DNA of 64,000 nucleotides, from positions 2,666,001 to 2,730,000 of the forward strand of contig OZ218962.1 of NCBI GenBank assembly GCA_965112735.1, written 5' to 3'. This document shows positions 1 through 12,538 of this stretch, piece after piece. Every line of letters begins with the position of its first letter. Within the stretch, counting starts at the first letter, position 1. A model generated the notes under the pieces. The model worked only from the letters and a program-made list of their open reading frames with translations, was not told where the DNA came from and searched no databases. A program made the position numbers and the translations under genes. Origin of the DNA: Phaeosaccion multiseriatum (lineage: Eukaryota > Ochrophyta, other classes).

Positions 1-305
1 GGCACTGCGGTGAAGTCTTCGAAAGGGTAGTGGGCGGCTTCTGCATCCCCCAGGGGGGCACGGACCGGACAAGGAATATCCGCCGGGCGGGCTTGTGCAC
101 GGCACAGCGGGGTGGGCAGCCAGGCGACAAGTCTGCGCCGGCAATAGCGCGCGGTGGGCCCGCCGACTCTTGGCCGTTGTCGTTCGGGCATCGAGGCCGG
201 GGAGAGCTGCAACAGCTCCAGCTTTAGCTAGCGCGTCTCGAGCGAGTACCTGCTGCGCCGATGACCCCTCGCCGCGTGGTCCCCCCTCTTTCCGACCTCG
301 CCTAG

Positions 306-491
306 GGTTCTGCATCTATACCTCCAGACACCCGAGTGCCTCTGCCTGACGCGCCGTTGACCGTCGGCGTCTGCGATGCTTTTCGTGGCGCCGTCGAGGC
401 CGTCTGCGAGGAGAACAAATTCGACGACTACAGCTCGTGCACAGGGGGCTTCGACTGCAGCAACAGGGATCGCGTCTGTGTGGAGAGCTAA
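306..491 (+). CDS. Possible 3'-terminal exon of a cysteine-containing protein (partial)
   Basis: A 62-codon open stretch begins directly after a cctag acceptor-like site and ends with TAA. It would encode a Pro-rich start (IPPDTRVPLPDAPLTVG) followed by a segment with six cysteines (VCDAFRGAVEAVC, YSSCTGGFDCSNRDRVCVES). The regular Cys spacing and natural composition suggest real coding sequence, probably the C-terminus of a gene running in from the left. I could not join it in phase to an upstream exon: the frame that would fit a donor near 246 has a stop at 225-227. No family is recognised. The opposite-strand reading is Arg/Ser/Leu-rich and looks like a shadow. Confidence 0.35.
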   Translation, partial: GSASIPPDTRVPLPDAPLTVGVCDAFRGAVEAVCEENKFDDYSSCTGGFDCSNRDRVCVES

Positions 492-1033
492 GTGTAGCAA
501 GGAGCTGAGAGAGAGGAACGCTGGCGAGCGAAGACCGGCCGGCCATAAAGTCAAAGAGTGAGACGATCGACGGAACAAACCCGTTTGGGCACGCCTCCAT
601 CTCTTACTTGAGAAGGCTCTATCTAGAATATAGCACCTCGGTCGAACGCCGTATAATGTACTTGTTGTTGCTTCTGGCTGCTGCTGCTCCGCTGGCAGTG
701 GTGGTGGGTTATCAGCCAGCACATCCCCACTGCTGGGTCTCTCCGTCGGTCCCTCCATCTCTCGCTCATGCTCTCACGCGAATCCTCTCACGCAAGAGTA
801 CAAAGGCCCAGCAAGAGGATTTAGAGCACCTTCCCACCTAGGAGTCCCTCCCGCAGCCGCCCCCGGTACGGCACCGACAGCAGGCGCACCCGTAAGTATA
901 AGACTGAAGCGCCTTGTTGGGCCTCCCAACTCGGAGCTGGATGCTATGTGTGGGTGCGTGCGTGTGTGAGGTTTATTTTCTCGCTTTCCCGCGCCGTCGC
1001 CCTTTTTTTTTCTCTGCCTTTTCAGTCTCCTTG
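492..1033. other. Spacer with a weak start-of-gene candidate
   Basis: No gene can be supported here. An ATG at 657 starts a hydrophobic, signal-peptide-like stretch (MYLLLLLAAAAPLAVVVG). A short Ala/Pro/Thr segment between an acceptor-like ctag near 840 and a good donor (GTAAGT at 893) resembles the linkers used elsewhere in this window. They could be the first exons of a gene interrupted by the GGGA array, but no downstream exon was found. Confidence 0.2.
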
Positions 1034-3505
1034 AGGGAGGGAGGGAGGGAGGGAAGGAGGGAGGGAGGGAGGGAGGGAGGGAGGGAGGGAGGAAGGGAGG
1101 GAGGGAGGGAGGGAGGGAGGGAGGGAGGGCAGGGGGGGAGGGAGGGAGGGAGGGAGGGAGTGAGGGAGGGAGAGAGGGAGGGTGGGAGGGAGGGAGGGAG
1201 GGAGGGAGGGAGGGCGGGAGGGCGGGAGGGCGGGAGGGCGGGAGGGAGGGAGGGCGGGAGGGCGGGAGGGCGGGAGGGAGGGAGGGAGGGAGGGAGGGAG
1301 GGAGGGAGAGAGGGAGGGAGGGAGGCAGGCAGGGAAGGAGGGAGGGAGGGAGGGAGGGAGGGAGGCAGGGAGGCAGGGAGGGAGGGAGGGAGGGAGGGAG
1401 GGAGGGAGGGAGGCAGGCAGAGAGGGAGGGAGAGAGGGAGGGTGGGAGGCAGGCAGGCAGGCAGGCAGGGAGGGAGGGAGGGAGGGAGGAAGGGAGGGAG
1501 GAAGGGAAGGAGGGAGGGAGAGAGGGAGGGTGGGAGGCAGGGAGGGAGGGAGGCAGGCAGGGAGGGAGGGAGGGAGGGAGGGAGGGAGGGAGGGAGGCAG
1601 CCAGAGAGGGAGGGAGAGAGGGAGGGTGGGAGGCAGGCAGGCAGGCAGGGAGGGAGGGAGGGAGGGAGGGAGGGAGGGAGAAAGAGGGAGAGGGAGAGGG
1701 AGGGAGGGGGGGAGGGAGGGAGGGAGGGAGGGAGGGAGGGAGGGAGGGAAGGGAGGGAGGGAAGGGAGAGAGGGAGGGAGGCAGGCAGAGAGGGAGGGAG
1801 AGAGGGAGGGAGGGAGGGAGGGAGGGAGGGAGGGAGGGAGGGAGGGAGGGAGGGAGGGAGGGAGGAAGGGAGGGAGGGAGGGAGGGAGGGAGGGAGGGAG
1901 GGAGGGAGGGAGGGAGGGAGGGAGGGAGGGAGGGAGGGAGGGAGGGAGGGAGGGAGGGAGGGAGGGAGGGAGGGAGGGAGGGAGGGAGGGAGGGAGGGAG
2001 GGAGGGAGGGAGGGAGGGAGGGAGGGAGGGAGGGAGGGAGCGAGGGAGGGAGGGAGGGAGGGAGGGAGGGAGGGAGGGAGGGAGGGAGGGAGGGAGGGAG
2101 GGAGGGAGGGAGGGAGGGAGGGAGGGAGGGAGGGAGGGAGGGAGGGAAGGAGGGAGGGAGGGAGGGAGGGAGGGCGGGAGGGCGGGAGGGAGGGAGGGAG
2201 GGAGGGAGGGAGGGAGGGAGGGAGGGAGAGAGAGAGGGCGGGAGGCAGGCAGGGAAGGAGGGAGGGAGGGAGGGAGAGAGGGAGGGTGGGAGGCAGGCAG
2301 GGAAGGAGGGAGGGAGGGAGGGAGGGAGGGAGGGAGGCAGGCAGAGAGGGAGGGAGAGAGGGAGGGTGGGAGGCAGGCAGGCAGGCAGGCAGGCAGGGAG
2401 GGAGGGAGGGAGGGAGGGAGGGAGGGAGGAAGGGAAGGAGGGAGGGAGAGAGGGAGGGTGGGAGGCAGGGAGGGAGGGAGGCAGGCAGGGAGGGAGGGAG
2501 GGAGGGAGGGAGGGAGGGAGGCAGGCAGAGAGGGAGGGAGAGAGGGAGGGTGGGAGGCAGGCAGGCAGGCAGGGAGGGAGGGAGGGAGGGAGGGAGGGAG
2601 AAAGAGGGAGAGGGAGAGGGAGGGAGGGAGGGAGGGAGGCAGGCAGGGAGGGAGGGAAGGGAGGGAGGGAGGGAGGCAGGCAGAGAGGGAGGGAGAGAGG
2701 GAGGGTGGGAGGCAGGCAGGGAGGGAGGGAGGGAGGGAGGGACGAAGGGAGGGAGGGAGGAAGGGAGGGAGAGAGGGAGGGAGGGAGGGAGGGAGGGAGG
2801 GAGGGAGGAAGGGAGGGAGGGAGGGAGGGAGGGAGGGAGGGAGGGAGGGAGGCAGGCAGAGAGGGAGGGAGAGAGGGAGGGAGGGAGGGAGGGAGGGAGG
2901 GAGGGAGGGAGGGAGGGAGGGAGGGAGGGAGGGAGGGAGGGAGGGAGGGAGGGAGGGAGGGAGGGAGGGAGGGAGGGAGGGAGGGAGGGAGGGAGGGAGG
3001 GAGGGAGGGAGGGAGGGAGGGAGGGAGGGAGGGAGGGAGGGAGGGAGGGAGGGAGGGAGGGAGGGAGGGAGGGAGGGAGGAAGGGAGGGAGAGAGGGAGG
3101 GAGGGAGGGAGGGAGGGAGGGAGGCAGGCAGAGAGGGAGGGATAGAGGGAGGGTGGGAGGCAGGGAGGGAGGGAGGGAGGGTGGGAGGTAGGGAGGAGGG
3201 AGCGAGGGAGGGAGGGAGGGCAGAAGGGAGGGAGGGAGGGAGGGTGGGAGGGAGGGAGGGAGGGAGGGAGGGAGGGAGGGAGGGAGGGAGGGAGGGAGGG
3301 AGGGAGGGAGGCAGGCAGAGAGGGAGGGAGAGAGGGAGGGTGGGAGGCAGGGAGGGAGGGAGGGAGGGTGGGAGGCAGGGAGGAGGGAGTGAGCGAGGGA
3401 GGGAGGGAGGAAGGGAGGGAGGAAGGGAGGGAGGGAGGGAGGGAGGGAGGGAGGGAGGGAGGGAGGGAGGGAGGGAGGGAGGGAGGGAGGGAGGGAGGGA
3501 GGGAG
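1034..3505. repeat. Long (GGGA)n array with higher-order structure
   Basis: About 2.5 kb of nearly pure GGGA on the plus strand, with variants GGCA, GAGA, GGTG and GGAA. The variants are not random. A block starting gcaggcagagaggg recurs at 1413, 1597, 1781, 2337, 2521, 2676, 2852, 3124 and 3311; three of the intervals are exactly 184 bp and two more are 176 and 187. The open frames across it (Gly-Arg-Glu on plus, Ser-Leu-Pro on minus) follow only from the repeat and are not genes. Assembly collapse or expansion is likely in such a tract. Confidence 0.95.
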
Positions 3506-4149
3506 TCGACCCTGGAAAAGATCATCCTCTGATTCTGTCAGAATTCTGATTACGGCCGGCGCAGAGGGTGGCTGGGGGGCTGATTACTGATTACGGCCGA
3601 ATTCTGTCTCTAGGCAAGGCCTAGTGCTAGGCTTCTAGGCCAGTCTGGCTGGAGCCGACATGAAGAAAATCGACCCCTGACACGCTATCGCCCACTTTCT
3701 CGATAGCGCGCCGGCTGGCGCCGGCGAGGCCGATAGCGGATAGCGGATCGGCTGGCGCCGGCGACAGCGGATAGCTAGCACGCCCCCCCCCCCCCAAAGC
3801 CGGCTGGCGCCGGCGATAGCGGATAGCGGATACTAGCGTGTCAGGGGTCGAAAGAAAAGGTGTATGTCGAATGATGAGCGCCCTGTGTGACACACCTCTG
3901 CCATCTCCCTCTCACCACGAATTGCTTCCAAATTCGCCTGAAATTTCGGATTTGTCGCTTCCCGCTTCCGTTTCACGGATCCGACGGCGGCTCCTCCACT
4001 CCCCAATCCTAACTTGCCTCCCACCACACCATTGTGCCTCACCTGACCATTGTATCGATGTGTTGAATGGGTGGTACACAGTGAATAAGAAGCGATATTT
4101 TAGCACTTTGGGCTTGTATCCTACTTGAACGCGGAGGCGAGCTTTTGCA
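3506..4149. other. Spacer upstream of copy A, probable promoter side
   Basis: Apart from the inverted-repeat element at 3671-3850 I see no coding sequence. The direct repeat of 'gattacggccg' around 3548-3600 is noted. The 300 bp before 4150 presumably carry the promoter of the fusion gene; no recognisable motif can be asserted. Confidence 0.4.
3671..3850. mobile_element. MITE-like element with terminal inverted repeats
   Basis: The 180 bp segment starts with CGACCCCTGACACGCTA and ends with its exact reverse complement, a 17 bp terminal inverted repeat. The interior consists of short palindromic units (cgatagcggatagcg, gccggctggcgccggc) and a C14 run. It has no coding capacity. The same termini and interior units recur at 20910-21104 and 21105-21324, so this is a dispersed family. 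A target-site duplication is not clear. A non-autonomous DNA transposon or foldback element is the best reading. Confidence 0.7.
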
Positions 4150-7100
4150 ATGGCAATGCCGTGTGCAATGGCTGCGTGGCTCTTTCTGTCATTGGTGCTG
4201 GTGCTGGTGCTGTTACCGCATCCGACCTCAGCAGTACCTCAGCCCGAGGTTTTGGACCCATCAGTCCAGGTGAGTCTAAGCAGCAGCGTACCCTCTCTCT
4301 ACCTCTCTACAATCTAGTTGCTCGAGCTGGTTGATGATGAGGATGGTGGCGGCAAGTCTTGTCCCGCCGGTGTGCGGAAGGCATCAAGGGCCTCCGCTAA
4401 CTCTAGGGCAACTGAGGATAGCAGCGCGCGTGAGCGACCTGCTGGTAGACTGTGGTGGGCGGTTAGTCTAGAGCAGCAGCATGCGCTGTGCAGCAAGCCA
4501 CCACTCTCTATTTTTCTTGCCTGCCCTGCCGTGCGTTAGGATTAGCGTGGAAACTCTTCCGCGACGGGAGGACGGGGTATCCGCGCCTCTGGATCAAGTG
4601 ACAGCGCGCGAAGACTGTGGTGGGGGGGTAGCTAGGCAAAAGCAGCAGCATGCAATATGCAAGCCGCATCTCTCTCTTCAACTTCCGCTGGTCGGTTGAA
4701 GAGTGGGGTGGCGGAGGAAACTCTTCAACTCTTCTATAACCCGGCATCCAAGGAACATTGGAGCAAGCGACGGCCAGCTTGGGCGACCTGGCTGTTGTTG
4801 GACTATGGTGGGCGGTTAGTCTAGAGCAGCAACATGCACTGTGCCGCAGAAGCTGTGCAGCAAGCCTCCTCTCCCTTTCTCCTTGAACAACGGAGGAGGA
4901 CATTCTTCTGCCACAGCAGTTGGAGGGCATCCACGGAAGTTTTGGAGCAAGTCGACGATAGCAGCGCGTATGAGCGAGACTGTGGTGGACAGCTAGCGCA
5001 GAAGTACTAGTGGTCACGACGCTTAACCGCAGCGTTCATTGGATTTTTGGCGTGGCTTGAACAACATCTTCTCTTGACTTGAGACGGCGCATTTCTCGCA
5101 GCCTTTCTTGCTTCCTTCTCCCCCCTTCTTCCTCACGCCTCCTTCCCTCCACGACCACCCTTTACCGTGCAGCTGGAACTGCATGCAACGATGGAGGATC
5201 ACATAGGCAACGTCAAGACCCTCTTCTTCCCTCGCTCAACCGACTACACGTAAGTGGGTATGGGGCGTCCCCCTCCCCTTTCTTCTAGAGGAGGAGGAAG
5301 AGAAGGAGGGGGCTCTTCTGCCCGGTGGTACCTGCTGCTCATCTCGAATCCCGCACATATTGACCGCGCCACCCCCCCCTCCTACCGCTCTCCTCCCACC
5401 CTCTCCCTCCTCCCGCTCTCCTCCTCCCGCTCTCCTCCCACAACACGTGATCTACGACGCCGTAGCGGGAGCGCTATTCTCGTGGTGTATCGAGGAGGAG
5501 TGCTCCGCATGTACCCGGACATCGACTCTCTGCCGCAGTTCCCTGGGGACAACCCCCCGGGCAACCAAATCCTTCTGGACCTTTCGGTGAGCAGCGAGCG
5601 TCAGAGGCAGCAACTCCGCCGCAAAAGTACTTCCATTTGTCTCTCTGCCTCAAACGTTCCTTATCGTAGGTGTTGGAGCAGAATTGTTCCTGACCTCCCC
5701 GACTGGTGATTCTCTTCTCTCTGCACTTCTCTTCCCCTTACCCCCCGCTCCGCCCTCCCTCTGTCTCTGTGTACTCGCTCCACACAGGACGACACGTACT
5801 CCCTCTTCGATTTCAGTGATCACGGCATGACCTCGGCTGCCATTCACCCCAACTGGCCGGAGACGCCCTATGTCTACGCCTGGTATGTCGCCAAGGTAAG
5901 GAGGACAATCAATCGCGGACATCGAGGGGAATACACGCTCCAAGAGACGGCAATGATCCGGCCGGTTTCGAGCCACTTCGTCCTCCCTTGCCTAAATCCA
6001 TCCCCATGTGACTGCACACCCCTGCCCGATTTTTACGTGCTTTATCGTGTTCACAACGCTCTCAGCAACCCGGACTGCCCTCGTGGTGGGGACGAGCGAA
6101 TCAGGGGCAGCGGGACACGTATGACACCTTCGACCGCTGTCCCAACATCCCGGTACGTGCTTCGCCTGCCACCCCTTGCCCTTTCTCTCACGCGCAAAAG
6201 GCGTGTGCACTCGTCTCCAACAGTCTCCCTCACCCTTTGCTCCCACCCCCGCCCTCCTTCTCATCATCATTAATCTCAACCTCATCGACAGGACTTCTTC
6301 AACGAGTTTGACTGCAGAAAGAGAAGCAAGCTCGTACGCGTTCGCATTGAGTACGATCAAGCGACCGACACCTTCAGCAACCCCAACGGAGTAGGCGAGG
6401 TGGATCAGCTGCTGCTGGAAGGCTTCTGCAGCGAGTCTAATACCCATGGGACCGGCGACCTGTTGTTCTTGGACGACGGCAACCTCTTGTTCACCCACGG
6501 CGACACCGGCAAGGCGGAGGCGAACGACCCCGGCGTGCTCAGCACCGGACAGCTCGGCGAATGCTCCTTGGTGCGTCCCGGACACCCAGGGGGGGAGAGC
6601 CCTTTCTGTCTCTCCGCCTATCCTCCCTCCTTCTCTCGTGCAGTTCCCCGGCCCTCATGGTCTGATTCCCTTCTGCCTCCTTTGCTCTGCAGGGACCCAA
6701 TGCCGACATTCCGATGCCCAAAGGCGCGTTCCTCTCTCAACAGCCGGTGAGTGAATGACTTGCACACTGTCATATGTCGTCACTTTTGCTGGGTTGCGCT
6801 CACACCATACACACGAACACCTTCTCCCTCCTTTGCCCCCATCGTTGCCCCTGACCTCTTCCTCTGTACCTTCCGCCCTGTCACAGCTGTCGCTGGCGGG
6901 CAAGATGTGGGCCATCCCCCCCCAATCGCAAACACGAAATCGCGTCCTGGGTATGGACGACCTCGAGCAAGTCGCCTGGGGCTTCCGCAACCCCTTCCGC
7001 TTCACTCCGGGACCCGACAACAACATCTTCCTCTCCGATGTTGGCTTCGGAACTGCGGAAGAGGTGAACGAGTTGGTCAACCCCAGCGGTTCTGCCTACG

Positions 7101-8798
7101 ACACCGTCGCCAACTACGGATGGCCGTGTCTCGAAGGCTCTACCCATGAGGAGCAGGCGCGAAAGGACTACCTGGAAGCGGTGAGTGGACAGGAAGGTAG
7201 GGCAGAGAGCCAATGAAGAGGGCTTCTCTCCTCTTCATCGTACAGGGTCTCAGAGCTCTCTCCGGCGGTGGTTCGCTAACCCTCAAGCCCCTTCTTTGCT
7301 TCTTCGTTGCCTCTCCACCTCTGTCCCCTCTCGCTCCTCCCTCCGTTGACGTTGGTGCTGCAGTTGGACTTTGACATTTGTGACGCCATCTACGACGACC
7401 CCACCGCATCCATCAGGCCCCGATACGAGTACAGGGGCGGTGTGATGGACCCCCAGCACCCTACGCTGTGCACCGAGGGCAGAGCCTCCATCTCCGCCGT
7501 TTACCACACGCAAGACCAGGCCACCGCACTGCCCGCCAAGTTCCAGAACAAGCTCTTCTTCTCCGACCAGGTAGGCAATACGCCAAGGAGAGAAAGTGCA
7601 AGAGAGAGAGAGAGAGCTGGAGGGGGGTCCTGTGTACGAGGGGGCGAGACTAGGATCACAGCATGTAGTTGCAGTGGGAGAGAGCCCTGACTCAACTCCC
7701 GCTCTAGGCGGATGCGCTGTGCTACGCTGCTAAGCTCCTTGCCTTCTCCCCTCCTTAAATGCTCAGACCAAGCACTGCACCTTCTACTTCGACAACAACG
7801 CCGACGGGTCCATCGACTTCTCCGCCCCTCGGATCTTGTCAGGCAACATTGGAGGAACGCAAATCTTCACCGATCCCTACACAGGCGTAAGTCGATGAGT
7901 CTGAAGGAGGGCACATAGGAATCACAGGGCGGAGAGCTCTGTATGGGCGATGCTTCCACTTCTGCCCTCCCCGTGCCTCACTCGCACCCCCCCCCATCAC
8001 TGCTGCTCTCTTCGACATTGTGGAATCCTATGGGCAGATTATGTACCTCCAAGACTACCTGTACAGCAGAATGTTCAAGCTCACTGCTTCCGGAGCCCCC
8101 ACGCCGGCTCCCGTCGCTCCGGCTCCCACCCCTCCTCCGACCGTGGTCAGCAACTTGGGCGTGTGCGAGAGATGGGACAGCACGCCGGTGGCGCAGTGCC
8201 CCGGGGAGGGAGGCGACCCCACGTGTGTGTACTGCAAGAGAGCGACGGACATGTGCTCCGCGGACAGCGGGGTGAGTTGATGCATATGTACGGTCTCGCT
8301 CTGTCTCTCCCTCTCTCCACAGACAGCACTGATGTCTCCCATTCGATTGCCTCGTCGCACACAGGAGGTGGAGTGGACGAGACAAGGCGGCGAGTTCCGC
8401 GGTACCGTTCGCTTCGTTGAGACGTCCTTCTTCGACTCCGAGACTGAGACGCTCGTCAACACGAGGACCTTCGACGGCGTCATCCCGGGACCCACCATGC
8501 GCATGCAGGTAGGCAAGAGAGCCTCGAATGGTCTCTTCTCGGCGTCTCTCCGTCTGCCTACCGCCTGCCCCCCCTTTGCTGATGTGCCACTCCCGTCCGT
8601 GCTTGACCCTGCCCAGGCATGCAACACGTACCGACTGACGGTGGTGAACGAGCTTTCCCCGGGTGACAACCCCGGAGGCCCAACCAACGCCTTCAAGGAC
8701 CCCAAGACCATGAACATCCACACGCACGGCTTACACATCAGTGGAGTGGTGAGTCACGACATGGTCGTTTGTTTGCCTCCCGCTTGTCGGTCCATGTT

Positions 8799-8875
<77 letters not shown>

Positions 8876-8927
8876 ATGTCTGTCTGTCTGTCTGTCTGTC
8901 TTGTCTGTCTGTCTGTCTGTATGTCTT

Positions 8928-8962
<35 letters not shown>

Positions 8963-11900
8963 GCGTTCTGCATGCATGTCTGCCTGCCTCACAGTCGCAC
9001 CATCTGACTGATCATATCGGATCTGATGTGTGTCCCACAGGCTCCTGCTGACTACCCTGGGTCCGAGATTGGCCCCGGGGAGACGTACCAGTACTTGTAC
9101 AGGGTTCCGTGCGACCACTCGGGCGGCACCTTCTGGTACCACACGCACCACCACGGCTCGGTGTCTCTAACGACGGGGGCAGGAGCTGCGGCGCCGCTCA
9201 TCGTGGAGGACAACGCCAACGTCGAGGGCAACGGCATGCCTGCGGCGTACGGCAACATGCAGGAGCACGTCATCATGATGCAGGAGTTTAAGCCGGACGA
9301 GACCAACGACGTGGCTCTCGCGTCCGCGGACAAGATCTGGTATGCTTCAACCACGGACGACTTCTACCTCGTCAACGGCTGCCTCGCCCAACCGGGAGGA
9401 GGCGGTGCCGCCCCGCAGTCCATCTCGGCCATTGCGGGCCGCTGGACCAAACTGCGCTTGCTCTACGCAGGGCACGAGGAGAACGCGCTGGTGGCCATCA
9501 AGGGCGGCGACTGCGAAGTGTCTGTGCTGGCCAAGGATGGCGTGTACCTGTCGAGCCTGCCCAGGATGCTGCCCAAGACTGCGGGGGAGACGCTGCTGTT
9601 CTTCACCCCGTCGAGTCGGGTGGACGTGGCGGTGTCGTGCTCGGCGGGGACGTACGAGGTCGTGCTCAAGCCCGCCACCAAGGACGTGGAGGTGAAGGTG
9701 GCCACTCTGACCGTCACGGGCAGCGGAGGAGCGGGTACTCTGCCCCAATGGCAGCCTTGCCGCGCCCCCTACCTTCAGGATCTGACCACACGGGATGTCG
9801 ATGAGACGTATCTGATGTCCGTTCGTGAGGACATCAACGGTGAGCTGTTTGACGGGTACGCCAACCCTCTGCGCAGCTGGGAGGCCGACGAAGTCTACGA
9901 GCTCATCATCCAAGGCTCCACGGGGCACCCTTTCCACGGGCACGTCAACCACTTCCAGGTCAGTCGAGCCACGGAGGAGGGTGGTGAAGGAAGGAGGATG
10001 AGTCTTGACTGGTATAACCTCGCCTCACTCCACCACGCTTTGCTTGTCTGCTTCCCCTTCTGCCTCACTCTGCAGGTGGTGGATGTGGACACGCCTGTGC
10101 TAGCCCTGCAGGACTGGCACCAGCCCGGAGACTGGTGAGTGGAGAGCCCTGTACTTGCAGAGACTGTGTGGCTCGTGCGTGCTGCCGTCGTGCTCTACCC
10201 CTACTCACACAATCCACTCACCTTCGCCCGTCCCAACGACGCGCTGCCTCTCAGGATTGACACCATCGCTGCTGACGGCGGCGGTGTCGTCCGTCAGTCA
10301 CCTCACGACTTCAGAGGCACGGTGCTCTACCACTGCCACGTGCTGACTCACTCGGACAACGGCATCATGGCCGTCACCAACGTGGTGGGCGGCATAGGGC
10401 CCCGCACTGCCCTGAACGAGGACTACAGCCAGGTACAGTTTGGTATGGTTGTCACAGACACGACCGCAGTATGTTCTCTCTGCCAAGGCGCTGGCCCCAC
10501 TCTCTGGCCCTAGCGTCATTCTCACACCGAAGGTTTCCAACACTGCATTCCCTCCTCCCTCCCTGCGTTGCTTGCCCAACCTCGTGGCGATGGGTTGGAT
10601 TTGCAGGTGGTTTGCCCGGGGCAGGCACCAGCCCCCACTCCTCCACCGACCCCTCAACCGGCAGCTCCGCCAACCGCTGGTCCTACGACACCGCCAACCT
10701 CACCGCCAACCTCACCGCCAACCGCCCCTCCTACACCTCAACCAACCGCTACGCCAACGGCCCCTCCGACCTCGCCCACTCCGACACCTCCCACTCCCAC
10801 ACCTCCCTCGCCCACTCCGACCCCTCCCACACCGCCTGCCGGCGATGCCTGTGCGGCGAGGTGCAGTGCGGCGGAGCCCTGCTACACCGAGCCAAGGTGT
10901 ACCAACGGAGGAGGAATCAGCCTCGGCTGTGGCGCTCTGGGGGAATCAAATTGCAGGTGAAGGCCTGACTACATGGGCAGTTGTGAAGGGCTTGGTGGTG
11001 GATGGTGTAGCTGGTGGACACGGCTTCCTAAGCTTATGGTAGTAGGTGTCATGTGACGTCGTAAGGAGCCAACTTTACACTTCGCCCTCGCGCCCCTCCC
11101 CCCCTCCCCCACCTCTGTCCCACCACCTTGCAAACGTGCATTTAAACAGATTCTGCGGCTTCGGCGGCTTCTCCTCCATCACATGCGGGACGGCAACAGG
11201 ACCAACTCCGACCCCTCCCACTCCCACCCCTCCCACTCCCACCCCTCCCACTCCCACCCCTCCCACTCCCACCCCTCCCACTCCTACCCCTCCCACTCCC
11301 ACCCCTCCCACTCCCACCCCTCCCACCCCCACACCCCCCTCGCCCACTCCGACCCCTCCCACACCGCCTGCCGGCGATGCCTGTGCCGCGAGGTGCAGTA
11401 CGATGGAGCCCTGCTACACCGAGCCAAGGTGTACCAATGGAGGAGGAATCAGCCTCGGCTGTGGCGCTCTGGGGGAATCAAATTGCAGGTGAAGGCCTGA
11501 CTACATGGGCAGTTGGTGAAGGGCTTGGTGGTGGATGGCGTAGCTGGCTGGTAGACACGGCTTTCTACGCGTATGGTACTAGGTGTCATGTGACGTCGCA
11601 AGGAGCCAACCTTACACTTGGCCCTCGCGCCTCCCATCCCTCTCCTATCCTCCATCTCGACACTCTGCCTTCCCTGACTCAAACAGATTCTGCGGCTTCG
11701 GTGGATTCTCCGCCATCACATGCGGGACGGCAACAGGACCAACTCCGACCCCTCCCACTCCCACCCCTCCCACTCCGACCCCTCCCACGCCCACCCCTCC
11801 CACTCCCACCCCTCCCACTCCCACACCTCCCTCGCCCACTCCGACCCCTCCCACACCGCCTGCCGGCGATGCCTGTGCGGCGAGGTGCAGTACGATGGAG

Positions 11901-12493
11901 CCCTGCTACACCGAGCCAAGGTGTACCAACGGAGGAGGAATCAGCCTCGGCTGTGGCGCTCTGGGGGAATCAAATTGCAGGTGAAGGCCTGACTACATGG
12001 GCAGTTGTGAAGGGCTTGGTGGTGGATGGTGTAGCTGGTGGACACCGCTTCCTAAGCTTATGGTACTAGGTGTCATGTGACGTCGTAAGGAGCCAACTTT
12101 ACACTTCGCCCTCGCGCCCCTCCCCCGCTCCCCCACCTCTGTCCCACCACCTTGCAAACCTGCATTTATTTTTTTTAAACAGATTCTGCGGCTTCGGCGG
12201 ATTCTCCGCCATTCCATGCGGCCCGGCATCACGACCCCCCAGTCCGACCCCTCCCGTGATAACGCCTCCCACTTCTCCCTCTCCACCGCCTCCCACGCCT
12301 CCCTCGCCTCCCTCGCCTCCCTCGCCTTCCACGGACGACCCCTGTGCTATATTGTGTGGTACCACTGAGCCCTGCTACACCGAGCCAAGGTGCACCAATG
12401 GAGGAGGGGTCAGCTTGGGATGCTCCGCCCTCAGCGAGCCCAACTGCAGGTGGGAGCCGATTGACTGACCGCTCGACTGACCGTTTTGCACGA

Positions 12494-12538
<45 letters not shown>

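Noticed and set aside
914-3549. Very long open frames (Gly-Arg-Glu on plus, Ser-Leu-Pro on minus)
   Set aside because: They are translations of the GGGA array, open in several frames at once, with no flanking coding signal.
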